From: an uncultured Bermanella sp.
GTDB taxonomy: Bacteria; Pseudomonadota; Gammaproteobacteria; Pseudomonadales; Oceanobacteraceae
Assembly: GCA_913058575.1 (NCBI GenBank)
Contig: CAJXRF010000020.1
Coordinates: forward strand, 1 to 64,000
Direction: 5' to 3'
DNA length: 64,000 bases
In this document: positions 1 through 8,672 of the stretch, piece after piece
Layout of the letters: every line of letters begins with the position of its first letter
How positions within the stretch are numbered: the stretch's first letter is position 1
Notes under the pieces: model-generated
Seen by the model: the letters and a program-made list of their open reading frames with translations, nothing else
What the model was told of the DNA's origin: nothing
Databases searched by the model: none
Made by a program: the position numbers and the translations under genes

Positions 1-268
1 CCGTAGCCTTTTTTAGGATATCTTTCTCCCATTCAATTTTTTTGATTTTTGCTTCAAGCTCTTGAATGCGAATTTTATCGGAGGTAATGGCCCCTGATTT
101 TGGTGTAATACCATCGCGTTCATCTTGTAACTGCGTGACCCAGCGCCTTAGGGCAGTAGGGCCAACACTCACTGCTTGGCAGCCCTCAGGTATACTGTAA
201 CCTTTATCGAGCACTAACTCTGCGGCACGTTGTTTAAATTCAGGTGTATAAGTTGGGCGTTTTCTCAT
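1..268 (-). CDS. IS3-family transposase OrfA (partial)
   Basis: This is the DNA-binding HTH subunit made before the ribosomal frameshift that yields the OrfAB transposase in IS3-family elements. The translation starts MRKRPTYTPEFKQRAAEL, has an HTH_Tnp_1-type helix-turn-helix over about residues 10-50 (with ALRRWVTQL), then a leucine-zipper-like coiled coil ending DILKKAT. The window ends at codon 89. An A6G heptamer-like slippery stretch (minus strand, 8-14) sits exactly where IS3 elements usually carry the -1 frameshift signal. The start ATG at 268 is clear, and orfB lies outside the window. Confidence 0.85.
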   Translation of the reverse strand, partial: MRKRPTYTPEFKQRAAELVLDKGYSIPEGCQAVSVGPTALRRWVTQLQDERDGITPKSGAITSDKIRIQELEAKIKKIEWEKDILKKAT

Positions 269-324
269 GATCAGTACCTTGCGTCATTGATGGATATTTT
301 ATCCCATCAAGGTGTACAAAATCA
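1..324 (-). mobile_element. IS3-family insertion sequence, left end (partial)
   Basis: This is the orfA end of an IS3-family element; the remainder lies beyond the window start. The likely terminal inverted repeat is upstream of orfA, reading on the minus strand either TGTACACC from 318 or TGATTTTGTACACC from 324. I cannot fix the exact boundary without the other end. The element lies immediately beside the 3' end of a short Mpo1-like gene that it probably cut. Confidence 0.75.
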
Positions 325-678
325 TTAGGCCACATCACCTGAAGCCAGTAGCGCTATTCCTAGAGTGGGAATCCATATTTCGGCTACGGGTATTGTTAAT
401 GCGGACATGGCAGATAGCAATAGAATAGCGGAGACGATTAAACCGGTTAATGGCTCAATAACCAAATAGAAAGCCATTAGTGGCAATAAGGCAATTATTG
501 CCATGTTAACGGTTGTAGTCATATCGATGGCCAGCATCAATAAACCCGTTACTAAATAGGCTATGCCACACAGCTGAATGGGTGTCATTATTTTATGAAC
601 CAAATTATTAGTGGCGCTTTGATGGTAGGCCAAATGAATGCCCATTCTTTTTTTCCAGTCAAACATTCCGTGTGTCAT
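325..678 (-). pseudogene. Mpo1-like (DUF962) membrane protein, 3' end apparently lost to an IS
   Basis: This 117-residue hydrophobic protein has the N-terminal hallmark of the Mpo1/YGL010w family, a His-Asn-His stretch (H19-Q-S-A-T-N-N-L-V-H, about residues 19-28) followed by TPIQL and three or four membrane segments. Yeast Mpo1 is a dioxygenase of 2-hydroxy fatty acids, and bacterial members are usually about 160-200 residues. Here the frame stops after ASGDVA, just before the place where the family normally carries its W..QFIGH segment, and within about 10 bases of the IS3 inverted repeat. I therefore read it as truncated by insertion. A naturally short member is the alternative. Confidence 0.6.
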
Positions 679-1097
679 AAGTTTCCCCTAAAAAGCGAAT
701 GATTTTTATAGCATTTAATTCTGTTTGTTTGTAGGTTGAAAATACAAAAGAAAAGGGGGTTGGCTTCGCTAGCGAATAGTTTGGCCTTGGCAGTCAATGG
801 GTTTGTTTTAAGTGTTCAAGTATGAGTTTTCCGATCAAGCCATTTTTACTATTGTATAATAGTATGCCGTGGCGTTTTGTTCTTACTGGTTTATCAGTAA
901 TGTGAATTTTTAATTTTTATGATGCCAAAAATTATAGTTTTGGCGCCTTACTGATTTAAAATATTATTAATGTAACACTAGAATAGAACTCCTAAGTTTT
1001 CCCACCTTAATAATTTAAGCTACTAGTGCTTTCAAAATAATTAGCGAAGGCGTACCGATAAATGATAAAGCAAACTTATTACTTGAAAGCTTATATT
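679..1097. other. Intergenic stretch with two small hairpins, no gene seen
   Basis: No convincing coding frame is visible in this AT-rich stretch between the Mpo1-like gene and the 3' end of the AhpD-like pseudogene. Two short inverted repeats are visible: ACTAT-N-ATAGT around 849-864 and GCCAAAA-N7-TTTTGGC at 924-944. The promoter of the Mpo1-like gene must lie near 680-780, but I cannot point to clear boxes. Confidence 0.5.
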
Positions 1098-2283
1098 TTA
1101 TTTACTCAGTAACCGAAATAAAATCTTTCTGAATTTATTCATCAAAAACGACAGAATAGGGTTGCTTAAGGTACTGGTGTTTGACGTTTGATAATCCCGT
1201 AGGCCCAATTCTTTTTGAGCTTCACCACTCATAGCATTAACGATGCCGTCCAGTGATATGCCTGTGGCGTTGGCTATTCTGTTCATGCGCTGAAAGCTGC
1301 CCACTAATGCCGATATTTCAACCGAAGCAGCTTTATTTATGTTTTTCTCGATGGCTTGGCGCGCAAGCTTAATGGCTGAGTCGTCATCTTGCATGAGGGC
1401 ATCAACAAAGTTGCTAATGAGTGAAAGTGTGTCTTGAGACTCTGTACCAGCAGGATTGGTAATGGCTTTAAAATCAGTTTTGGTGCCGTTAATTTCTGAT
1501 GTTACTTGATACATCATCGAATGGGATGTAGTGCAGTAGAAACATTGGTTATTTGCAGAGACACGAGAGGCCACAAACTCGATTTGTTGGCGGCTAATGG
1601 CACGACCTGCATTATCGCGGGCATTTAAAATATTTTTAGGGGGGCAAATAATAGCGATTCTCCAAATAACGCTGACAGCGTACAGAGTCAGGTACAGAAC
1701 TTAGGGCCAGTAGCACATTGGTGGGTTTGTTACGAATATCTGCATATAAATCCGCTTCTGTGGGGGACAGCTTTTTCATGTTGAGCATAGGCACCCAAGC
1801 ATCAGCGCTGAGCAGTTCGCTGGGTTGATAATTTGACGGTTGCCCAGCTGTAGGCGAGGGCAGAGGTTCTAAAGAAATGCCCAAGCCTTTGTGTAGCGTG
1901 TCGATATTAATTATGAACACGACCACGCCTAGTAGCTCAACATAGTGACTACTGGAAATACCTATTTTCTGTAAATTTTGCACCCAGTCTTTTGTTAATC
2001 GAGAAGAGTCAGTGGCGATACGGTGCACAATATCAACAACAGCTTCAGGTAATTTAGATCCCTGCTCGTGTGTGCCATTCACCGCAAAGGGCGATATGGC
2101 GAGCTTGCGTTGCTGGCAAAAGGCGCATTGCGTGGCTTGTCGAGTTTCTTTGGCAATGGCGATTTTTTCTTCAGCACTCCACCAGTTCCCAGGTTGGCTT
2201 AAATAGTGCCATGTGTAACGGTTGGCGTCTTGCAGCTCACTGCGGATGTCATAGCCAGTATGATTGTAATTGAAAGCTTGCAT
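1098..2283 (-). pseudogene. AhpD/carboxymuconolactone decarboxylase-like protein, frameshifted
   Basis: Two frames together form one protein of about 395 residues. The first (2283 to 1636, 215 residues) has a QCAFC CxxC site near residue 55 and ends RYYLPP at a stop. Removing one base from the G6 run at 1639-1644 continues the reading as KNILNARDNAGRAISR and on into the second frame, which has the CxxCxxxH site CFYCTTSH typical of the AhpD-like peroxidase fold. Members use the cysteine pair as a thiol peroxidase or disulfide centre. The second ORF alone (start at 1574) lacks a plausible ribosome binding site. The extra G could be a real inactivating or phase-variable change, or a sequencing error in a homopolymer. 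Confidence 0.7.
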
Positions 2284-2612
2284 AGCTTATTCCTTAAATG
2301 GCAAATGAAATACAGCCTTATCGCTTGGTAAGCTGTCATTGTATTGTTGAGTGATTTTTACTTGTTTTTTTGGATTTTTTTAAATCTATTAACATTGCTA
2401 CCAAAGCAGTAAGCGCCTTTTTAGCGATTATTAATCAACGGAGGTTACCGTTAGGTTAACAGAGCTTAAAAGTCAGCCTAGATATCCCACTATTAATGGC
2501 GCAATAAATTACAAGGAATATTAGCGTTAACCGTTTGTTAACTTGCACTTTGGTATATTCGTTTGATGCTTGATTGATTTTAAAATAGCCCTTGGCCCTT
2601 GATGAGAAATAA
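2284..2612. other. Divergent intergenic region
   Basis: This region separates the minus-strand AhpD-like pseudogene from the plus-strand lipoprotein gene, so it should hold two promoters. It is AT-rich and contains GTTAAC-type motifs near 2454-2460 and 2526-2542. I see no further gene and no confident promoter boxes. Confidence 0.4.
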
Positions 2613-3017
2613 ATGATTAAACTTAGTAGATTGGCATTGGCCCTAATAATAATATTGCCTTTGACAGGTTGTGGTGGGGAAGGTGAAGAGGATTCAGTGT
2701 TTAATCTATGGGAGGACGACAGTAATGGCGAGTTGTTAGACCTAAGGGGTTATGAGACTGATAATACCGGAGTGGTGCGCAAGAATATTTTAGGCGACTC
2801 TGTTAAGTGCACTTGCGATATAGATTTTATAGGAGATGAGGAAGAAGGCACTTATGTCATATCAGCTTGTGAGGCTGATAATGAAAATAATGATGAAGCG
2901 TGTCGTGATGAAATGGAGGTGTCTGTTGAGTATGAAGTGGATGATCGTGACATGAGTACCATCAATCATACCAGTACTCGCGTTCGTTACTGGACTATCT
3001 ATGATGACGATGATTGA
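2613..3017 (+). CDS. Small acidic lipoprotein, unknown function
   Basis: This 134-residue protein has a lipoprotein signal: basic start MIKLSR, hydrophobic core LALALIIILP and lipobox LTGC with Cys20. Residue 21 is Gly and residue 22 Gly, so outer-membrane sorting by Lol is expected. The mature part is strongly acidic, ending IYDDDD, and has four further cysteines (CTCD near residue 70, C near 93, C near 102) that could form disulfides. I recognise no domain. It is monocistronic, ending at a bidirectional terminator shared with the PLC-like gene on the other strand. Confidence 0.75.
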   Translation: MIKLSRLALALIIILPLTGCGGEGEEDSVFNLWEDDSNGELLDLRGYETDNTGVVRKNILGDSVKCTCDIDFIGDEEEGTYVISACEADNENNDEACRDEMEVSVEYEVDDRDMSTINHTSTRVRYWTIYDDDD

Positions 3018-3164
3018 TTTTCGGGTCATGTCCTTAGGTTTTTAAGTATAGGCAGCACTGTGCTGCTTGTTTATTGGCAAAGTATGATTAGAGACTGTCG
3101 CTAAAACTGTGTAGTAGCCAATCAGTGAAACTACAAGTTGTCCGTAGTTGATAAAAGCAGTATT

Positions 3165-3198
3165 AAAAATCTTTGACCGATAGGGGTCAAAGATTTTT
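3165..3198. terminator. Bidirectional intrinsic terminator
   Basis: A perfect 14-bp stem (AAAAATCTTTGACC and its complement) closes a 6-base loop, with T-rich flanks on both strands. It lies between the convergent lipoprotein gene and the PLC-like gene and can end both transcripts. Confidence 0.85.
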
Positions 3199-3209
3199 TA
3201 CAATGAATT

Positions 3210-4531
3210 TTATAGTGCCAATTCAGCGCTCCACACACCATTTGTTTTTTGGTAGTTGATCCAAATGTCTTCAGAATTTTGGCCTGCATTATCGCGGGTA
3301 TCTCTTAATGCTTTCATGTCTTTAGCATTCATAGGTGCAGCAAATTGATATTGGCTGCCTAATTCTGTGCAGGCGTTTTGAGCGTTTGATAAATTATAAG
3401 CCATGGGAGTGATGGCCCAGATGTAATCTTCATCAGTATTTCGGCAAGCCACTGCCAATTGGCCAGTGCAATCGTTTGATGCCATGCGGTTATCACTGCT
3501 TTGTACAGCAGCGCAGTTATCCGCCGTTTCTGGCTGATAACTATTTTCCGACCAGCTCCATACCACATCTTCAGGGCCTTCACCATTGTGACGCCAAGCA
3601 TCACCGCCACCAAAACCGTATACTTCAACTATGTTTAAACCGGCCTCCATGAATTCCATAATATTGTTTTCATGCATTTTAACGTCGTTATCACCCAATA
3701 TACCGTCTTGTGTGGCGCCGTCTTTAGCACGAGCCATCACTGATAAGTGTTTGCTTAAATTCAATTTGTCATTGAGTTTATCTGCGTCACTCACGTCTTC
3801 AACCCAGCTGCTGTTATGGTCGTAAAAGGTGGTGCGATTAAAACTGCCGTCATTGATGCAGTTGTTGCTGGTGTAGGCAATGACGTTTTTATTTGCCGCA
3901 AGAATATCGGCTTTGGTTAAGGTAGTCGCAGGAAGGTTGGTGCAATCATTGGAGCCTGCATCACCTAAATTGTTGGTGGTGTCTGGGCGATAAAGAATAT
4001 TATCGAGTTGTCCTTCTAATTTTTTCTCAAGTTTATTGATGTTGTTTTTTACATCCGAGCCAAACTCTAGCTTCAATAAAATCATTTGATCTCGATGGCC
4101 GTCTTTTACCCAATCGTTAATATCATCTAAAGCATTTTTTAATTTACGATTGCCGGTGATGCCATCCATGCATTCACCGTATTTGGTGACATTGTTGTGG
4201 CAAACCCGTAGTGCCCCCCAGTCACAGTGAATGTCAAATACCAACTCCCTTACGCCCATGTCTAGCTGGTTTTTAAGGCTGTATTTTTGATTGTAATCCA
4301 TCATGTTGTCATTTTCAGGATTCGAAGTTGAATTGTGGGTACCTACCCTGGTGGTTTGTGTGAAAGGTGCATTGAGGTCAATGTTGGCTTGTAGATTAAG
4401 GGCTCTAGCAGACCACTCATCTTGTGTTTCGGCATTTACATGAGGGCTGGCTAATATAGCTAAGCAGGGTAGCCAAGCTAATGAGTGTGTGAGTCTATTT
4501 ATTCTTTTAGAGACAGAGATGGAGTGTACAT
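3210..4531 (-). pseudogene. Secreted PLC-X-like phosphodiesterase with cysteine-rich lectin-like tail; frameshift in the signal peptide
   Basis: The longest ATG frame starts at 4304, but the open frame continues upstream and encodes the family's catalytic motif GTHNS at about 4337-4351 and a signal-peptide core (SLAWLPCLAILASPHVNA). No ATG, GTG or TTG opens that frame. An ATG with a good ribosome site (GAGG, 6-base spacing) is at 4531 in another frame that stops after ten codons. One additional A in the A4 run at 4505-4508 would join them as MYTPSLSLKRINRLTH plus that core. The body contains RELVFDIHCDWG and VCHNN (second catalytic His), DQMILLKLEF, and a C-terminal Cys-rich segment (CAAV...VACRN...WINYQ) shared with the 8673-10511 protein. 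It lacks that protein's jacalin-like domain. It may be inactive or mis-sequenced. Confidence 0.7.
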
Positions 4532-5026
4532 GTTTTTCCTCGTATATTTTGGGTGCTTTTGGGTTCGAGTAAGGGAGCCCTGAACTTAAACTAGCTTGTC
4601 ACTTTTCAAGAAATAAATTAAGTAATGCCTAGTTTAATTTTTTATTATTAATGTAAAACCAAAATCTCAGCATGATTATAAATATTAAAAATGAAAGCAC
4701 CGATTCAGTTTCAATATATACGCTTCCAATTATATTATTCTGCCAATAATCCTATTATCACGACAGATAACTCAGTATTAATGATGATTTTGAAATAGCG
4801 CCAATTAAGGTGAGGGCTAATAAGGCGAATGCCGGCTGGAGTTTGAGTCAGTAGTAACAGGGATTGTTATAGCCAATTATTCTAAGCTGGTGTTTAGAAA
4901 TAAGATATGTCGGATCAATGTGTCTACAATTAAGATGGGGGATGGGTAATACGAACATTAGTAAGCTGTACGTCTGCTAACTCCCGTTCGGGTTAGTAGC
5001 CTCAGCTTTTTTTTGGGGTTGATGAT
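4532..5026. other. Divergent AT-rich leader region
   Basis: No coding frame is evident. The region contains the promoter side of the minus-strand PLC-like gene and a long leader for the plus-strand solute-binding protein gene. Its last 60 bases form a terminator-like hairpin listed separately. Confidence 0.5.
4965..5014 (+). promoter_or_regulatory. Terminator-like hairpin in the leader of a solute-binding protein gene (possible attenuator)
   Basis: CTGCTAAC at 4974-4981 pairs with GTTAGTAG at 4992-4999, an outer GCTG/CAGC pair (4965-4968 with 5003-5006) extends it, and eight Ts follow at 5007-5014. The start codon of the downstream gene is only 13 bases further on, and its GGGG ribosome site follows the T tract directly. 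No plus-strand gene upstream needs this terminator, so attenuation is a reasonable inference. Confidence 0.6.
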
Positions 5027-5704
5027 ATGTACTTTTATATTAGGCGCTGTTTTCTAACTCTGTTACTGCTGGGGTTTATGGCACCAGCTTCAGCGGACAA
5101 GGTAATGCGATTTAGTACTATGGAGGGTGGGGCGGCATCTAAAATTATTATGCCTATATTGACTCGTGCCTATGGTCAATTAGGTATTAAAGTAGAGTTT
5201 AAGTTTTATCCCGCATCCAGAGCGGCGCTAAAGTCCAGCTCAGGTTTATACGATGGCGAAACATTTAGAGGCATGGATTTCATCACTGAAAAAAACGACT
5301 TGTTACCGGTTACTGTGGTTTTGGCCGAAGTGAATTGGTGGGCTTATAGCAAGTATGTTGATTTTAAGGTAGATGGCTATAAGAGTTTGGCACCCTATAG
5401 TGTTAGCAGCCGCCGAGGAATATTGGCTGCCGATAATATTTTGCAGCATGTTCGTCAAAAACTAATGGTTAATACCTTTAAGCAAGCGTTACTTACGTTG
5501 GAAGCGGGGCGGGTGGATTTAGCAATCATTCCCGAAAAAGTTGCCTTGTCTATTTTAAAGGATAACCCGATGGATATTCAACTATTACAGCCCGCTGTGC
5601 GAGTTGATAAGCTTTATCACTTTTTACATAAAAAACATAAGAAATTAATTCCTAAAATATCGGCTGTTTTGAGAAAAATGGAAAAAGCAGGTGAGATTAA
5701 GTGA
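5027..5704 (+). CDS. Periplasmic solute-binding protein, family 3 type
   Basis: This 225-residue protein has a cleavable signal peptide (RRCFLTLLLLGFMAPASA, cleavage near residue 23) and then VMRFSTMEGG and FKFYPASRAALKS, typical of the short orphan SBP_bac_3-like proteins of marine gammaproteobacteria. A C-terminal lobe (VDLAIIPEKVALSIL, YHFLHKKHKKLIPKISAVL) completes the fold. These proteins usually bind amino acids or small acids in the periplasm. There is no ABC transporter gene nearby, so the partner and ligand are unknown. A terminator-like hairpin sits in its leader, and a decayed copy of its middle part lies just downstream. Confidence 0.75.
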   Translation: MYFYIRRCFLTLLLLGFMAPASADKVMRFSTMEGGAASKIIMPILTRAYGQLGIKVEFKFYPASRAALKSSSGLYDGETFRGMDFITEKNDLLPVTVVLAEVNWWAYSKYVDFKVDGYKSLAPYSVSSRRGILAADNILQHVRQKLMVNTFKQALLTLEAGRVDLAIIPEKVALSILKDNPMDIQLLQPAVRVDKLYHFLHKKHKKLIPKISAVLRKMEKAGEIK

Positions 5705-5725
5705 GGATGGATGATTGTTGAGTGT

Positions 5726-5875
5726 ATGCCAAGCATATTAATTTTAAAGTAGATCGTTAGTAAGGGTTTTTCATTCTATCGTGTAAATAGTCGCAGAGGA
5801 ATATTGACAGGTGATAATGCCCTGTGGCATGCACGTCGAAAATTACTGCTATTCAAAAAAGAATGGGGGAGTTAA
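5726..5875 (+). pseudogene. Decayed partial duplicate of the upstream solute-binding protein gene
   Basis: The segment translates as AKHINFKVDR, two stops, then in a shifted frame FYRVNSRRGILTGDNALWHA and RRKLL. This matches the parent's SKYVDFKVDGYK and YSVSSRRGILAADNILQHV RQKLM in the same order and spacing. It lacks a start and both ends. It is most simply the remains of a tandem duplication. Confidence 0.75.
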
Positions 5876-6130
5876 GTGGAATCTCCCCTAAGTACATGTG
5901 GGTTTAAAGTGCGTTGAGTATTAAGCTGCTCGTATCATTGAAAAGACATTGTGACTGTTAAGATATAAATCTATTTTTAGGCTTTGATGCACTTCAGCGT
6001 TGAATTCACGTTGTAATGTAATTATTTGATTGTATTTAACTTAATCCAAATCTAAATTGTTTTTAGTTTTTTTAAAGTACCAGGGGTTATGGTAGTAATT
6101 TAAGGTAATTCTCCAGGATCGGGTATAAAA

Positions 6131-6495
6131 ATGTGTTGTGAGAATTTCGTAAACAGATTGCACAAGCCTATTGGATGTGTAAAAAATACCAATGAGCTGA
6201 TAAATATTTTAGAAACATATAACCAGAATAATGCTGTTGAAATTTAAGTAAAACAAATAATTGAAACTTACCTTTTAAATGGGTGCAAGCCCACACTTGA
6301 TATGATTGTCGATAGATTATGTATTTCAAGTAGAGCTTTACGTAGGTAATTTAATTCGGAGGGTTTCGGTTATCAAAAAATATTGGGGGAGAAAATTTTA
6401 AGTAAGGCTAATGAAATGATTAGGAGATGTGAAGCATTGACTGCAGTGTTTCGGAGGCTCGGATTTTCAATAGTAGCCGGTTTTAAGAATATGTA
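6131..6495 (+). pseudogene. AraC-family regulator remnant (C-terminal HTH)
   Basis: Reading one frame from ATG 6131 through in-frame stops at 6245 and 6350 gives LNGCKPTLDMIVDRLCISSR, ALRR, stop, FNSEGFGYQKILGEKILSKA and VFRRLGFSIVAGFKNM. This is the pattern of the two helix-turn-helix motifs of OruR-type AraC proteins (first HTH ...SSRALRR, second LGFS...FK). The frame is otherwise intact, so decay is by point mutation. The neighbouring intact AraC gene at 6931-7968 is convergent, so this is a separate lost regulator. Confidence 0.75.
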
Positions 6496-6930
6496 ACACA
6501 AGGAACGATAGCGATAGGCTTTAGTTAATGAGTCTATTTAAGGTGATCATTCTTCCTTGTAGTTGTACTTGTACCGAATTTGGTGAAATGCCAATTTAGA
6601 GCGTTACTCATGGGGGGGGAGCATTGACAGCCCAGTTACGTGCAAGCATTTTGATAGATTTATAGATTATAGGCGGTGGTGGCAGCAGTAAAATATCATT
6701 GTCATGGCTATCTCGATAAGTCATGACGGCCTAATTTTTTTATTTATCTTAGTGGTACTGATATGGATTGCTGATTTTTATGAGTTGGTAAGACTGCGAG
6801 TGTTGGTGTTATGGGGTTGTTATGTCACGCCAAATGAAACTAATAAAGTAAAAAATAAGAAGGTTTTCGAGCGATGCATAGGTGTACTGAAAGAAAAAAA
6901 TCAATTCAATGTTAAGCTATATTAATGGAT

Positions 6931-7968
6931 TTATTCACATTTTTTACAGTAAAATGTATTCAGAAACCGTGAGTTCTCCTTAAACTCCTTGGGCGTTATG
7001 CCATGACAACGTTTAAAAGCAGAGCTCATCCCCGCAACCGATTTAAATCCTAATTCAAAGGCTACCGTTTTTAAAGGGCAGTTATTAAGAATCAGTAGTT
7101 GGGCTCTTTGTGCGATGCATTCATCCAGCAGTAACTGGAAGGATGTATTTTCTATTTTTAAAATACGAGACATCTTTCTTTCGGAACAATTAAGTTCCCC
7201 TGAAATATAGCTAGAATTGGGCTTTACGCCTTCTTTTAATGAGCGTTTTAGAATATGTTTGACTTTATCAGATAGTGAAGAGGAGTCACGCTGGTGATAT
7301 TTGTAAGAAAAAAAACGCTTTATATTTGTATTGAATAAGTTTTCATCGAAGATGGGAGAGGTAGTATTTAAAGTTTTTGTATTTATTAGGATTGAATTAT
7401 TTTCAAAACCAAAATTAATTTTTTCTTTTGACCAATTTACAATATTCTCATCTGAGCCATTATGTTTTAATTGCAATGTAGAGTCATAAAAACTACCTGT
7501 ACAAAAGCTGATGTAATCCTGGATTTTCATTAGTGTGACCTCGTTAAAAATTTGCGAATACTCCCTGTATATCTGACAACCCTCAACTTGCAACCTGATG
7601 AAGTCACCCTCTCTATTAAACGTTGCTGTCATGGGAGTTGCTTGATTTAAGTAATTCTCAATTAAATTTAGCCCATTAGATATGTAGCGACCTGCTAATA
7701 GCGTGTGACCAAATTGTCCCAAATAAGTAAGGGGCATGAAACGACGAATAATACATGAAAGGGGTTCAGCTGTTTTTCGATATTTTTCGATTAGATCGAA
7801 AGATTGAATGAATGAATCAATCGGGACTACTGTAAGTTCATCGCATAAGCTACTTGGAGTAATGCCACAGAGATCCCATAATTCATTTGTGTCATAGTTT
7901 TTCTCTTCTAGAAAGTGATAGGCAATATTTAAAAAACGAACGGGCACCTTAGAAGGATCAATGCTCAT
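6931..7968 (-). CDS. AraC-family transcriptional regulator, OruR/arabinose-binding-N type
   Basis: This 345-residue protein has an N-terminal ligand-sensing region of the Arabinose_bd type (about 20-210; MPLTYLGQFGHTLLAGR) and a C-terminal AraC HTH pair (about 240-335) containing GELNCSERKMSRILK and ELGFKSVAGMSSAFKRCHG ITPKEFK. It ends in CKKCE, an unusual terminal cysteine pair. AraC proteins of this type typically control a neighbouring catabolic or lipid gene, but the gene upstream across the intergenic region is the plus-strand PLC-like protein at 8673. That is the most plausible target, though unproven. Confidence 0.85.
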   Translation of the reverse strand: MSIDPSKVPVRFLNIAYHFLEEKNYDTNELWDLCGITPSSLCDELTVVPIDSFIQSFDLIEKYRKTAEPLSCIIRRFMPLTYLGQFGHTLLAGRYISNGLNLIENYLNQATPMTATFNREGDFIRLQVEGCQIYREYSQIFNEVTLMKIQDYISFCTGSFYDSTLQLKHNGSDENIVNWSKEKINFGFENNSILINTKTLNTTSPIFDENLFNTNIKRFFSYKYHQRDSSSLSDKVKHILKRSLKEGVKPNSSYISGELNCSERKMSRILKIENTSFQLLLDECIAQRAQLLILNNCPLKTVAFELGFKSVAGMSSAFKRCHGITPKEFKENSRFLNTFYCKKCE

Positions 7969-8672
7969 AGATATATCCAGATAGAAATACAGTGCTTCTA
8001 ATTGTTAATAGAAAATTCATATTCGGTGAATTTCAGTCAATTAATTTCACTCTGTAAATTAGATGATTAATATTATTTAAAGGGGGCAGTAAAATTAGTA
8101 ATTCTATATCGTACTAATTTAACAACAAGGAGTACAAATTTAATCATAAAAACCTCCAAGTAAAACTAGCTACAATTGAGTGGAAAGTCAAATATAGAGC
8201 TAAGAAGGTTGTCGAAAAACTCTAAGTAACTTTGGGAAAACGCTATGGTCGAGGTCTGATATTTATACCGTAGAGTAAAAACATCTGTCCAAAAAGTCAG
8301 TTATTTATTGGTGAATAGATTTTCGGTATAATTTAAAAATGTGACCAGTGGAGGTTGAACTTAGGCATGTAAAGTATGAACTCTAAAAGCGAGTGGCCCG
8401 CTTTATTCCAGTGGCTTTCGCTTAGCTTTGCACTATCATTTCGAAGAGGAGTTATCAAGTCGTCAAAGATTAAGATCATTTCTGCCGCAGGTGAATGGAA
8501 TAAAACCCAAAGAGATTTAATTTCAAAAATATTTCTTGATTTTACAATAATGAAGTTGGCGGAATCATTTATGATTTTGGCGGCATATATTACCTAATAA
8601 TCTGTAGTCTAATTGAGTGCTCATAGAAAACTGTCTATGAGTAAATATTCAACATTCTAATGAGGTTACAAT
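7969..8672. other. Long intergenic region with decayed coding traces
   Basis: No sound gene is seen. At about 8175-8273 the plus strand reads IEWKVKYRAKKVVEKL, stop, VTLGKRYGRGLIF, which faintly recalls the N-terminal motif of DUF1016/YhcG nucleases. A 73-codon frame at 8376-8597 has no ribosome site or recognisable domain. A small hairpin CTCATAG...CTATGAG lies at about 8622-8642 in the leader of the PLC-like gene, whose GAGG ribosome site precedes ATG 8673. Confidence 0.4.

Noticed and set aside
6704-6925. 73-codon plus-strand ORF with one hydrophobic segment
   Set aside because: It has no ribosome site before its ATG, no recognised domain, and lies in a decaying region.
8376-8597. 73-codon plus-strand ORF
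   Set aside because: No ribosome site, no domain, and low-complexity composition in a gene-poor gap.
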